39,499 bases of DNA from Ga0077527 sp021300125 (GTDB lineage Bacteria > Pseudomonadota > Gammaproteobacteria > Burkholderiales > SG8-41): contig JBKDUF010000005.1 in the NCBI GenBank assembly GCA_046339595.1, forward strand, positions 1 to 39,499, given 5' to 3'. Positions 8,361-15,868 of the stretch are shown piece after piece. Under the pieces are notes generated by a model. It was given only the letters and a program-made list of their open reading frames with translations, searched no databases and was not told the DNA's origin. Made by a program: the position numbers and the translations under genes. How positions within the stretch are numbered: position 1 is the stretch's first letter; the number at the start of each line of letters is the position of its first letter.

Positions 8361-9326
8361 TCAATCGGCGCGCGCGCCGGTCTCCTTCACCAGCCGCGCA
8401 TACTTGTCGTAGTCTGACTTCATGCGCGCGCCGAACTGTTCGGGGGTCATGAACATCGGGTCCAGGGTCTGCGAGATGAGCTTGTCTGCGGTGGACTTGT
8501 CCCTCAGCGCCTTCTGCACCTCGGCATTCAGGCGGTCGACAATCGCCTTCGGCGTGTTTGCCGGCGCCATCATCCCCACCCATGCGGTGAACTCATAGCC
8601 CTTGACCGTTTCCGCGATGGCCGGAATGTCCTTGAACTGGGCGATGCGCTCCTCGGAGGTCACCGCGACCGGGCGCAGCCGCTTGGACGCGATGTGGGGA
8701 ATGACCGAACCGACGGTGGCGGTCATCGCCTGCACCTCGCCCGAGGAAATCGCCACCGCAGCCGGGCCGCCGCCCTTGTACGGCACATGCACCATCTTGG
8801 TGTTGGTCATCATGTTGAGCTGTGCCATGGCCATGTGCACGAAGCTGCCGCTACCCGACGACGCATAGGTCAGTTCGCCGGGGCGCTTGCGGCCGAGATC
8901 GATGAATTCCTTCACCGTCCTGACCGGCAGCGACGGGTGCACCACGAGCATGCCGACCTGGCGGCCCAGCGGCGAAACCGGCGCGAAGTCCTTCAGGGTG
9001 TCGTACGGCACCTTGCTGAACAGGTGCGGGTTCGAAACATGGGCTGCGGAATGCACCAGCAGCGTGTAGCCGTCCGGCGGGCTCTTCGCCACCACATCGG
9101 AGCCGACGATGCCCGAAGCGCCGCCGCGGTTGTCCACAATGAACTGCTGGCCGGTGTTCTCACTCAGCTTCTGCGCGACGATGCGGCCCGCGATGTCGTT
9201 GGCACCGCCCGGCGGCCAGGCGATGATCACGCGCACCGGCTTCACCGGAAAATTCTGGGCGAGGACCGGCACGGCAGGCAGGGCCAGAACAAGTGCGGCG
9301 AGTGCCGCGCGGGACAGTGGGATCAT
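8361..9326 (-). CDS. Bug/TctC-family periplasmic solute-binding protein
   Basis: It has 321 residues from ATG 9326, which follows AGGAG by six bases. The frame extends to 9425, but that part has no signal-peptide character. The signal peptide is MIPLSRAALAALVLALPAVP with cleavage after VLAQ. Motifs are VIIAWPPGGANDIAGR, VDNRGGASG, HVPYKGGGP and IAETVKG. It shares many blocks with the next gene downstream (GRIVAQKL, ENTGQQFIVDNRGG), so the two look like a duplicated pair. It has its own promoter-like sequence and is divergent from a CoA-transferase, which suggests coordinated control of uptake and activation. The ligand is unknown. Confidence 0.93.
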   Translation of the reverse strand: MIPLSRAALAALVLALPAVPVLAQNFPVKPVRVIIAWPPGGANDIAGRIVAQKLSENTGQQFIVDNRGGASGIVGSDVVAKSPPDGYTLLVHSAAHVSNPHLFSKVPYDTLKDFAPVSPLGRQVGMLVVHPSLPVRTVKEFIDLGRKRPGELTYASSGSGSFVHMAMAQLNMMTNTKMVHVPYKGGGPAAVAISSGEVQAMTATVGSVIPHIASKRLRPVAVTSEERIAQFKDIPAIAETVKGYEFTAWVGMMAPANTPKAIVDRLNAEVQKALRDKSTADKLISQTLDPMFMTPEQFGARMKSDYDKYARLVKETGARAD

Positions 9327-9377
9327 GTTGTTCTCCTCGGATTGGGAATGCGGCAAGCCCCTTGGGGCAAGCCGCGC

Positions 9378-9406
9378 ATTATGGTGACTGGGCCGGCCGC
9401 GGGCAA
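9378..9406 (-). promoter_or_regulatory. Putative sigma-70 promoter for the Bug gene at 8361-9326
   Basis: On the minus strand TTGCCC (9406-9401) and CATAAT (9383-9378) are exactly 17 bases apart. The predicted start is near 9371, 45 bases before the ATG. A 10-bp GC-rich direct/inverted element (GGCAAGCCCC then GGGGCAAGCC) lies just downstream and could be an operator, which is speculative. Confidence 0.45.
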
Positions 9407-9526
9407 CTGCAGACACCCGGCTCAAGCCCCGCGTTAAAATCCGGACCAGTTCGCGACAGCGTGATGGTCACGCTGCACCGCATCACCCCCATTCCGGGTT
9501 GGACCGCATTTGAACCGGAGCGTTGC

Positions 9527-10747
9527 ATGCCGCTGCCCCTGGAAGGCGTTACTGTACTCGACCTGACCACCGTAATGGCCGGCCCCTACTGCACGATGGT
9601 GCTGGGCGACATGGGCGCCACCGTGATCAAGGTGGAAAATTTCCCCGAAGGTGACGGCTCCCGCCGTTTCGAGCCCAAGGTCAACGACGAGTCGTACTGC
9701 TTTGCGGTGCTCAACCGCAACAAGCGCAGCCTTGCACTGAACATGAAGGATCCGCGCGGCAAGGCCATTTTCATGAAACTGGCAGCCAAGGCCGATATCG
9801 TCACCGAGAACTTCCGCCCCGGCGTGGTCAGAAAACTGGGCATCGATTACAACACCATCCGCCAGTTCAACCCCGGGGTGATCTACGCCTCGATGTCGGG
9901 CTTCGGCCAGACCGGACCTTACGGGCACAAGGGCGGTTTTGACATCGTGGCCCAGGGCATGAGCGGCATCATGATGATGACCGGCGCGCCTGGCGGACGC
10001 CCGGCCAAGGTCGGCATCGCGATGAACGACATCGCCAGCGGCGTCACCGCGCTGTATGCCATCCTCGGCGCCTTCATCGGCAAGCTGCGCCACGGCCAGG
10101 GCCAGTATGTCGAAACCTCCCTGCTTGAGGCCGGGCTCGCCTGGACGCACTGGGAATCCGGCGCCTTCTTCGGCAGCGGCGAAGAACCGCTGGCCACCGG
10201 CACCCGCCACCGCCGCTCGACCCCTTACCAGGCCTACAAGACCCGGGACGGCTATGTCACCGTGGGCGCCAACAACAACAAGCTGTGGACCAACTTCTGC
10301 ACCATCACCTGCAACAAGCCGGAATGGCTGACCGATCCGCGCTTCAAGGACCTGCCCTCGCGCTTGAAACACATCGACGAGCTGGAAGTCGAGATCGAAA
10401 AGGTCTTTGCCACCGCGCCGACCGCGCACTGGGTCCAAAAGCTCGATGAGGCGCAGGTGCCCGGCGGGCCGGTCCATACCTACCGCCAGATCCTCGATGA
10501 CGCCCACATCAAGGCGCGCAACATGGTGGTCGAATACGACCACCCGAAGATCGGCCGGATGAAATCACTGGGCCTGCCGGTCAAGGCCAGCGGCGAGTTC
10601 GCCGCCATCCGTAGCGCCGCCCCCTGGCTGGGCCAGCACAGCGGCGAGCTGCTGCAAGAGGCCGGCCTCGGCGCTGCCGAGATCGAAGCCCTGTTCAGCG
10701 AGGGGGTGATTTACGACAAGTACCGCGGCAAGGCAGGTGCGCCATGA
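9527..10747 (+). CDS. Class III CoA-transferase (CaiB/BaiF family)
   Basis: It has 406 residues from ATG 9527, six bases after GGAG; the frame upstream to 9293 is divergent promoter DNA. It begins MPLPLEGVTVLDLTTVMAGP, with VIKVENFPEGDG, NRNKRSLALNMKDP, IYASMSGFGQTGPY and a C-terminal LGQHSGELL segment. All of these are family III hallmarks. Such enzymes move CoA between acids as an interlocked dimer in the cytoplasm. The catalytic residue (Asp169 of formyl-CoA transferase) aligns with Glu in SLLEAGL. The stop overlaps the start of a small exporter gene by four bases. It may activate an acid imported by the divergently encoded Bug protein (inference). Donor and acceptor acids are unknown. Confidence 0.93.
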   Translation: MPLPLEGVTVLDLTTVMAGPYCTMVLGDMGATVIKVENFPEGDGSRRFEPKVNDESYCFAVLNRNKRSLALNMKDPRGKAIFMKLAAKADIVTENFRPGVVRKLGIDYNTIRQFNPGVIYASMSGFGQTGPYGHKGGFDIVAQGMSGIMMMTGAPGGRPAKVGIAMNDIASGVTALYAILGAFIGKLRHGQGQYVETSLLEAGLAWTHWESGAFFGSGEEPLATGTRHRRSTPYQAYKTRDGYVTVGANNNKLWTNFCTITCNKPEWLTDPRFKDLPSRLKHIDELEVEIEKVFATAPTAHWVQKLDEAQVPGGPVHTYRQILDDAHIKARNMVVEYDHPKIGRMKSLGLPVKASGEFAAIRSAAPWLGQHSGELLQEAGLGAAEIEALFSEGVIYDKYRGKAGAP

Positions 10748-11073
10748 GCCAGGCCTGGCTGCTGCTGCTCGCCGCCGGCCTGCTTGAAGTGGTCTGGGCC
10801 ATCGGTCTCAAGTACACCGAAGGGTTCAGCCGGCCGCTGCCCAGCGTGATCACGGTCGCAGCGATGATCGCGAGCTTCTGGCTGCTGGCGCTAGCGCTCA
10901 AGTCCATCCCGGTCGGTACCGGCTATGCGGTGTGGACCGGCATCGGCGCGGTCGGCACCGCCATCCTCGGCATCGTCCTCTTCAGCGAACCCGCGACCGC
11001 GGCGCGCCTGGCCTGCATCGCGCTGATCGTCGCCGGCATCCTCGGACTCAAACTGGTGTCCGGGGGCGCCTGA
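10744..11073 (+). CDS. SMR-family exporter of the Gdx/SugE type
   Basis: It has 109 residues and four membrane helices, the standard size for small multidrug resistance proteins. The key membrane Glu is at residue 15 in GLLEVVWAIGLKYTEGF, and helix 3 carries GTGYAVWTGIGAVGTAI, typical of the SugE/Gdx branch. Characterised Gdx proteins export guanidinium in exchange for protons and work as antiparallel dimers in the inner membrane. Translation is coupled to the CoA-transferase by an ATGA overlap, so both are made from one transcript, which is an unusual pairing. No guanidine riboswitch is visible upstream. The substrate could be guanidinium or a quaternary ammonium compound. Confidence 0.9.
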   Translation: MSQAWLLLLAAGLLEVVWAIGLKYTEGFSRPLPSVITVAAMIASFWLLALALKSIPVGTGYAVWTGIGAVGTAILGIVLFSEPATAARLACIALIVAGILGLKLVSGGA

Positions 11074-11099
11074 AAAAAAAGTGGCAGCCAGAGGCTGCC
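11073..11099 (-). terminator. Intrinsic terminator of the CYTH-SLC13 operon
   Basis: A 7-bp stem (GGCAGCC 11083-11089 with GGCTGCC 11093-11099, loop AGA) is followed on the minus strand by eight T (11080-11073). It is 23 bases past the permease stop. The T tract touches the convergent exporter's stop codon. On the plus strand there is no T tract, so it serves the minus-strand operon. Confidence 0.8.
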
Positions 11100-11121
11100 G
11101 CTAGGACCTGCAAGAGCCCGC

Positions 11122-12705
11122 TTACCAGAGCTTGCTGTCAAACCCCATCAGCGGCATCACGTAGTGCGTCCAGGGTACCAGCAGGGCGATGATCAGGATC
11201 AGCTGGATCATGCCGAACTTGAAGCCGTCCCAGGTCGAATACTGGTTGGTCAGGTAGCTGATGTTGGCCGGCTTGGAGTTGAAATACAGCACATAGACCT
11301 GGTTGATCAGGTAGGCCATCGGCAGGCAGAAGCCGACGATGTCCCAGCCGAACTGCTTGGCGGTCGCGATCAGGATCGGAAACATGATGATCGTGCGTGC
11401 CGTCTTGCTTTCGCTGATCAGCGTGGTCAGGCCAAAGAGCGCCGCCATCACCACGAACACCAGCACCTTGGGCGTCTCCGCAGTGATGCCCCAGACCTGG
11501 AAGAAATCGGCCACCCACAGGTCGACGATGATGGTTTTTTCCATCATGCCGCCCAGCACGTAGGCGCCCCAGCTGAACATCAGCATGTGCCAGGGAATGT
11601 CGGCCTGGTTCCAGTTCAACACGCCAAAACGCTTGAGGCCGGAGAAGGCCGGCAGTAGCACCAGCACGCTACCGGCCACGGCGACAATCTCGGCCTTGAT
11701 GCCGTGCAGGCTGTCGGTCGCCCACAGCGCCAGCACGGCGAGGAAGACAACCGCGGCGCGGATCTCGTCGGCGGTCACCGGACCCAATCGCTGCAGTTCC
11801 TCGCGCAGACGGTCGAGCCCCCCCTCCAGCCGCGGCTTCGACTCCTCCTTGCTGATCGGCAGGATCATCCGCGTACCGGTGTACCAGGCAATCGCGCACT
11901 GGAGTATGCACAGCGGCAGCAGTGCCATCAGCCAGTCCGCGTAAAAGACCTTGGCGCCCGCCTTTTCCATCAGCTGTGCCGCAAGCAGGTTGGCGGCTGA
12001 GCCGGTGATGAAGGCACTCGCCGAGACGTTGTTGGCGAGCAGGTTCTGCAGCACCATGTTGCGGCCGACGTTGTTGCGCAGGACGCCGCCCATCGCGCCG
12101 TACATCGCCGAAATCACCATGAACATCGGCAACAGCAGCGCGGTCTTGGCCGAGGTCGCGCTGATGAAGGCGCCGAGCAGTATGTTCAGCGCGATGAAGG
12201 CCCAGAAAATGCCGTTGAGGTGGTTGCCCCATTTCAGCACCAGTATCAGCGAGACGCGCTTGGCCAGGCCGGTCACCACCAGCGCGCTGGCCATGATGAA
12301 GCTGGCGATGTTGAGCACCATCACCGGTTCGCCCAGGTAGGCGAAGGACTGGCGCATCGGCAGGATGCCGATCAGCACCACGGCGACGATGATGATGAAC
12401 GAGGTCAGATAGCTTGGAATCGACTCGGTGATCCAGAGGATCAGCGAGAAGACGAATATGCCGGTGGCGCTGTAGAGATACTCCAGCTTCACGCCCTTCG
12501 GCAGTTTGGCGTTCTCGTAGAGCTCGATCGGCCCGCACCACTGGAGGTGGAAAAAGAGGAAGGCCAGGATCGCCAGCGGCACGCCGACGAACTTGAGCTT
12601 CTGCATCAGGGGGCCGGCCTCGATATCGTGCAGCTTCTCCAGCCCGTAGTTGCGCATGTCCAGCGGATCAAACTTCGGTTTTGCCGCTCCGGTCGCCTCG
12701 CTCAT
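11122..12705 (-). CDS. SLC13/DASS-type anion permease (ArsB/NhaD superfamily)
   Basis: It has 527 residues and about a dozen hydrophobic segments. The N-terminal 45 residues are soluble, then membrane segments begin (LKFVGVPLAILAFLFF). Superfamily marks are WITESIPSYLTSF near residue 90, ASFIMASALVVTGLAKR, and ISATSAKTALLLPMF where sodium/carboxylate transporters have an SNT motif; the Asn is missing here. DASS proteins move di- and tricarboxylates, sulfate or phosphate with sodium or protons across the inner membrane. The ATG follows a strong AGGAGGA. It is the last gene of an operon with two CYTH-type proteins and is followed by a terminator. The substrate is unknown. Phosphate is possible because SPX-linked DASS transporters carry phosphate and CYTH enzymes act on triphosphates. 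Confidence 0.85.
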   Translation of the reverse strand: MSEATGAAKPKFDPLDMRNYGLEKLHDIEAGPLMQKLKFVGVPLAILAFLFFHLQWCGPIELYENAKLPKGVKLEYLYSATGIFVFSLILWITESIPSYLTSFIIIVAVVLIGILPMRQSFAYLGEPVMVLNIASFIMASALVVTGLAKRVSLILVLKWGNHLNGIFWAFIALNILLGAFISATSAKTALLLPMFMVISAMYGAMGGVLRNNVGRNMVLQNLLANNVSASAFITGSAANLLAAQLMEKAGAKVFYADWLMALLPLCILQCAIAWYTGTRMILPISKEESKPRLEGGLDRLREELQRLGPVTADEIRAAVVFLAVLALWATDSLHGIKAEIVAVAGSVLVLLPAFSGLKRFGVLNWNQADIPWHMLMFSWGAYVLGGMMEKTIIVDLWVADFFQVWGITAETPKVLVFVVMAALFGLTTLISESKTARTIIMFPILIATAKQFGWDIVGFCLPMAYLINQVYVLYFNSKPANISYLTNQYSTWDGFKFGMIQLILIIALLVPWTHYVMPLMGFDSKLW

Positions 12706-12736
12706 GGCCGTTCCTCCTGGTTGAAGATGCAGTGGC

Positions 12737-13381
12737 TCAGACTGCGGTGATGCCGACCACGCGCCGGGCGGCGCGCAGGTAACTGGTGTTGGTCATGGCC
12801 GCAAGGCCCAGCGCCTCGATCACCCGCTTCAGGGCACCGTAGTCCTCGCTCTCGCAGCAGGCGGTCTCCAGCATGGCGCCGTTGAACCAGACCTGGGCGT
12901 ATTCGCAGATCACCCCCTGCACGGTGAAGCCGTAGCGCATTTTTTCGACGCTGACGGCAACCAGCTGCGGATGCACTCGCGCCAGCGCCAGGAACTTGTC
13001 ATAGCTGCAGTCATCGCCGCCGGGCGCGATGTCCACGCGCAGGTAACCGCAGATCGCCTTCAGGTCGGCGCGGCTCACCGGAAACTGGAACTTGCCGGCG
13101 GGCTGGAAAATGTCGTAACCCTCCGGGGTGTCGCCGGTCTTCAGTTTCACGTCGAGCAGTCCGTCGCGCACCTTGACGTTGGCGGCGTCGGTCAGGCGGG
13201 ACAGGAAATAGGTCTCCTCGGGCATCCGCCGCGCCTTCTGCAGCACCGCACCGGCCTCCCACATGCGCGCCTGCACGGCACTGATGATGCCCTGACCGAA
13301 AACGCGGAATTCGGCGCGCGGCACAATCTTTGCAGCCTCGGCGGCCGATATCGCGGTGTTTTTTGAGAATGGATCGCTCAT
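12737..13381 (-). CDS. Divergent CYTH-like protein of unknown function
   Basis: It has 214 residues from ATG 13381, preceded by GAGG at eight bases. An upstream ATG at 13402 overlaps the previous stop but has no ribosome site. I do not recognise the family with certainty. The order of features resembles a CYTH tunnel: EFRVFGQ at the start (a broken ExExK), NVKVRDGLLDVKLK (basic strand), KMRYGF, CEYAQVW, and a C-terminal ESEDYGALKRVIEALGL followed by NTSYLRA. CYTH proteins bind triphosphate and metal inside a beta barrel. The acidic pair in the first strand is poorly kept, so it may bind rather than hydrolyse. It is encoded 14 bases after a canonical CYTH gene and 31 bases before the permease gene. 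Confidence 0.7.
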   Translation of the reverse strand: MSDPFSKNTAISAAEAAKIVPRAEFRVFGQGIISAVQARMWEAGAVLQKARRMPEETYFLSRLTDAANVKVRDGLLDVKLKTGDTPEGYDIFQPAGKFQFPVSRADLKAICGYLRVDIAPGGDDCSYDKFLALARVHPQLVAVSVEKMRYGFTVQGVICEYAQVWFNGAMLETACCESEDYGALKRVIEALGLAAMTNTSYLRAARRVVGITAV

Positions 13382-13395
13382 GGCTGAAGCCTCGC

Positions 13396-13860
13396 TTACC
13401 ATTTGCTGAAGGGATGCTTGATCAGGCTGGAATTGAAATAGCGCGGATCACCCGTCACCTCCTGACCGAGCCAGGACGGCCGATCAAAGGGCTGGTCCTC
13501 GCTTTCGAGTTCCACTTCGGCAACGATCAAACCGCGGTTCTCCCCGAAGAACTCGTCGATCTCCCAAGTCAGGCCGCCATGGCGGACCTTGTAGCGTTTT
13601 TTCTCGATCAGCGGCTTCTCGGCCAGCGTGTCGAGCATTTCGTTGCAGTCGCCCGGCGGAATCGGGTATTCGTATTCGGCCCGGGTCGCACCGACCGTGA
13701 CACCCTTGATGGTGAGGAACGCTTTATCTCCGATGGTGCGTATACGCACTGTGCGTTCCTTGACACTGCTGAGGTACCCCTGACGGTACAGTGTGCCGAC
13801 TGCACCATTACGCCAGGTGTCATCACTGAGCAGGAATTTGCGCTCGATTTCTGTGCTCAT
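13396..13860 (-). CDS. CYTH-domain protein (triphosphate tunnel metalloenzyme)
   Basis: It has 154 residues from ATG 13860, eight bases after GGAGGAG; the frame upstream to 13881 runs through the ribosome site. The EIERKFLL signature is at residues 4-11 and gives the ExExK metal/triphosphate site. TVRIRTIGDKAFLTIKG supplies the basic strands, then EYEYPIP, KKRYKV, TWEIDEF and VAEVELES. Family members include inorganic triphosphatase, thiamine triphosphatase and class IV adenylate cyclase; bacterial stand-alone members are mostly triphosphatases. It is the first gene of a three-gene operon with a CYTH-like protein and an SLC13-type permease. A GATATA hexamer (minus strand, about 13885) may be its -10 box, but the -35 is weak. 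Confidence 0.9.
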   Translation of the reverse strand: MSTEIERKFLLSDDTWRNGAVGTLYRQGYLSSVKERTVRIRTIGDKAFLTIKGVTVGATRAEYEYPIPPGDCNEMLDTLAEKPLIEKKRYKVRHGGLTWEIDEFFGENRGLIVAEVELESEDQPFDRPSWLGQEVTGDPRYFNSSLIKHPFSKW

Positions 13861-14030
13861 GTAATTGACTCCTCCATCCATCGGTATATCAAGTAGGCCT
13901 TTTCATCTTAGAGGGATGGCGCAGGGTGCCTTTGATGCAAGTCAACAATGCTGCAGTTGCTTCTGATGATGCGGCGCAACATGGACTGTGCCGCCGCTCA
14001 TTCCATTGAATAAGGCATCAGGACTTGGCA

Positions 14031-14092
14031 GATGGATCGAACACGCGCTGCTGGGATCAACTCGATGGATCGACCCCGCGCTGCTGGGATCA
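14031..14092. repeat. 29-bp direct repeat, two copies, 33-bp period
   Basis: Copies at 14031-14059 and 14064-14092 differ at two positions and share the core CGCGCTGCTGGGATCA. They are separated by four bases. A short plus-strand frame reads through both as MDRTRAAGI and MDRPRAAGI, but it has no family resemblance. The repeat lies in the 263-base gap between the CYTH operon and the end of the secreted-protein gene. Confidence 0.85.
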
Positions 14093-14123
14093 CTGCAACC
14101 GAATACCTCCGGCTGGCAGCGGA

Positions 14124-14777
14124 TCAGGGCGTTACTGCAGTTTTCGAGGGGTCCTCAGGACGGGCCAGTTCATGGCCGTCCATCACGCCTTCAAGCTCAC
14201 AACGGTCGGAACCGCGGGTCACGGTGAGGCTGCCGGTGATCTTGCCGGGCATGCCGCAGAAGCGTTCGCGGTCGATTTCGCGGAACAGGAACTTGACGAA
14301 GCGCCGTTCATGATCAATCAGGAACGCGCCCTTGTCCTCAGTCAAGGTCACCACGGTGACATGGCCGCTGTCTTCCCAGCGGCTGAAGGCATCATTGCGC
14401 ATGATGTTGACCGAACAGGTGCGCGGCGTGACCTTGGAGTAGTAGGCCACGCTCTGCGTGCGTCCGCCGATCAGTTCGACCGCGATGCGCGCATGGCGGT
14501 CCTCGGTGCCCAGGCGGCAGGCCAGCACCTCGCGCTTGCCGCGCAGCGCACCGCCGGGCGGTCCCTTGCCCTGGCCCGGTCCAGCGGCACTTTTCTCTGC
14601 GGCCTGGCCTTTGTGCGCCTGCGGCCCGGGACCTTGATGCCCTTGCGCAGCGTTCCCTTGCGCCCCCTTGGCGGCCGATCGCTGCACTTCGCCCGCCGGC
14701 TGTGCGGACTCGGCAGTGAGCGGCACAAGCGTCAGAATTGCGATGTAAACTATTGATTTAAATAAGTTTTTTTTCAT
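14124..14777 (-). CDS. Secreted protein of unknown function with low-complexity linker
   Basis: It has 217 residues. The N-terminal signal peptide is MKKNLFKSIVYIAILTLVP with likely cleavage near AESAQ. Residues about 25-75 form a Gly/Gln/Ala/Lys-rich linker (AKGAQGNAAQGHQGPGPQ) that looks disordered. The C-terminal domain, about 130 residues, has VLACRLGTEDRHARIAVE, YYSKVTPRTCSVNI, KFLFREIDRERFCG and DRCELEGVMDG. Its four Cys (about 83, 116, 170 and 190) could form two disulfides in the periplasm. I do not recognise the family. It is the last gene of the oxidase/Bug/dehydrogenase operon, 20 bases after the dehydrogenase stop. No clear Shine-Dalgarno is visible. The AT-rich start (AAAAAAAAC after ATG) may help initiation. 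Confidence 0.75.
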   Translation of the reverse strand: MKKNLFKSIVYIAILTLVPLTAESAQPAGEVQRSAAKGAQGNAAQGHQGPGPQAHKGQAAEKSAAGPGQGKGPPGGALRGKREVLACRLGTEDRHARIAVELIGGRTQSVAYYSKVTPRTCSVNIMRNDAFSRWEDSGHVTVVTLTEDKGAFLIDHERRFVKFLFREIDRERFCGMPGKITGSLTVTRGSDRCELEGVMDGHELARPEDPSKTAVTP

Positions 14778-14797
14778 CGCCCGGGTGGCAGCGGAGG

Positions 14798-15853
14798 CTA
14801 TACCGCCGCCGCGATGGCATCGCCCATTTCACGGGTACCGACCTTGCCGCCGAGGTCGCCGGTCAGGTGTCTGGCCTCGGCAATGACCTTGTCCACGGCG
14901 GTATCGATCAGCTTTGCGGCGGCCGCAGCCTTGGGGTCATTACGGGTACGGCCCAGCCAGTCGAACAGCATCTGGCCGGACATGATCATCGCGTAGGGAT
15001 TGGCGATGTTCTTGCCCGCGATGTCCGGCGCCGAACCATGCGTGGCCTGCGCCATCGCCTGCTTTTCGCCGACCACCAGGCCTGGCGCCAGACCGAGGCC
15101 ACCGACGAGGCCCGCACCGAGGTCGGTCATGATGTCGCCGAACTGGTTGGTGGTGACCACCACATCATACTGCTGCGGCCGCATCACCGCCTTCATTGCG
15201 AAGCCGTCGATCAGCACTTCCTCGAACTCGACGTCCGGATAATTCTTCGCCATCGCACGGCATTCGCGCGCGAACATGCCGCAGACCAGCCGGTACACCG
15301 GCTCCTTGTGCAGCGCGGTGACCTTCTTGCGCTTGCGCGTGCGCGCGATCTCGAAGGCTTCCTTGGCCACACGGCTTGCCCCCTTGCGCGTGACCACACG
15401 CATGCCCACGGCGATGTCCTCGTTGGGCTGGAACTCGCCGGTGCCGGCGTAGACCACGCTGCTCGACTGCATGCCCTCGGTGGTCTCGCGCAGGAACACG
15501 ATGTCCACATCCTTGTGCAGCGACGGCAGGTTTGGATACGACTTCACCGGCTTGACGTTGGCGAAGAGTTCGAACTTCTTGCGCAGCGGCGGATTGATCC
15601 AGGTGTTGTCGTTGCGGGGATACATGTTGTGGCCAATGGGGCCCTGCACCCAGCCGTCCACGGTCTTCAGCGCATCCACGGTCACCTGCGGCATGGTGTG
15701 GCCATGGCTTTCATGGCCCTTGCGGCCGATCGGCAGCGGCAGCCACTCGATCTGCAGCCCGGCTTTCGCCGCGGCCGCCTTCATCACCTTGACGCACTCC
15801 GGCACCACTTCGAGCCCGATGTCGTCACCTTCAAGAATTCCGATCTTGTACAT
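14798..15853 (-). CDS. Isocitrate/isopropylmalate-dehydrogenase-family oxidative decarboxylase
   Basis: It has 351 residues; the ATG follows AAGGA by five bases. The family fold is clear: ILEGDDIGLEVVPE at the start, NPPLRKKFELFANVKPVKS near 88 (substrate Arg region), VTALHKEPVYRL near 200 (catalytic Lys), TTNQFGDIMTDLGAGLVGG near 235 (metal Asp residues), and HGSAPDIAGKNIANP. These enzymes oxidise and decarboxylate (2R,3S)-2-hydroxy acids with NAD(P) and Mg or Mn. The substrate loop (GMQSSSVVYAGTGEF) is not like LeuB or Icd, so it may use a homologue such as homoisocitrate, tartrate or a methylated malate. It lies 15 bases downstream of a Bug gene in an operon with an FMN hydroxyacid oxidase, which suggests catabolism rather than leucine synthesis. 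Confidence 0.9.
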   Translation of the reverse strand: MYKIGILEGDDIGLEVVPECVKVMKAAAAKAGLQIEWLPLPIGRKGHESHGHTMPQVTVDALKTVDGWVQGPIGHNMYPRNDNTWINPPLRKKFELFANVKPVKSYPNLPSLHKDVDIVFLRETTEGMQSSSVVYAGTGEFQPNEDIAVGMRVVTRKGASRVAKEAFEIARTRKRKKVTALHKEPVYRLVCGMFARECRAMAKNYPDVEFEEVLIDGFAMKAVMRPQQYDVVVTTNQFGDIMTDLGAGLVGGLGLAPGLVVGEKQAMAQATHGSAPDIAGKNIANPYAMIMSGQMLFDWLGRTRNDPKAAAAAKLIDTAVDKVIAEARHLTGDLGGKVGTREMGDAIAAAV

Positions 15854-15868
15854 GTGGATCCTTTCCGT

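Noticed and set aside
9435..9440. TAAAAT as a promoter for the CoA-transferase at 9527
   Set aside because: The best -35 candidate (CAGACA) is 19 bases away and matches poorly; not enough to list as a feature.
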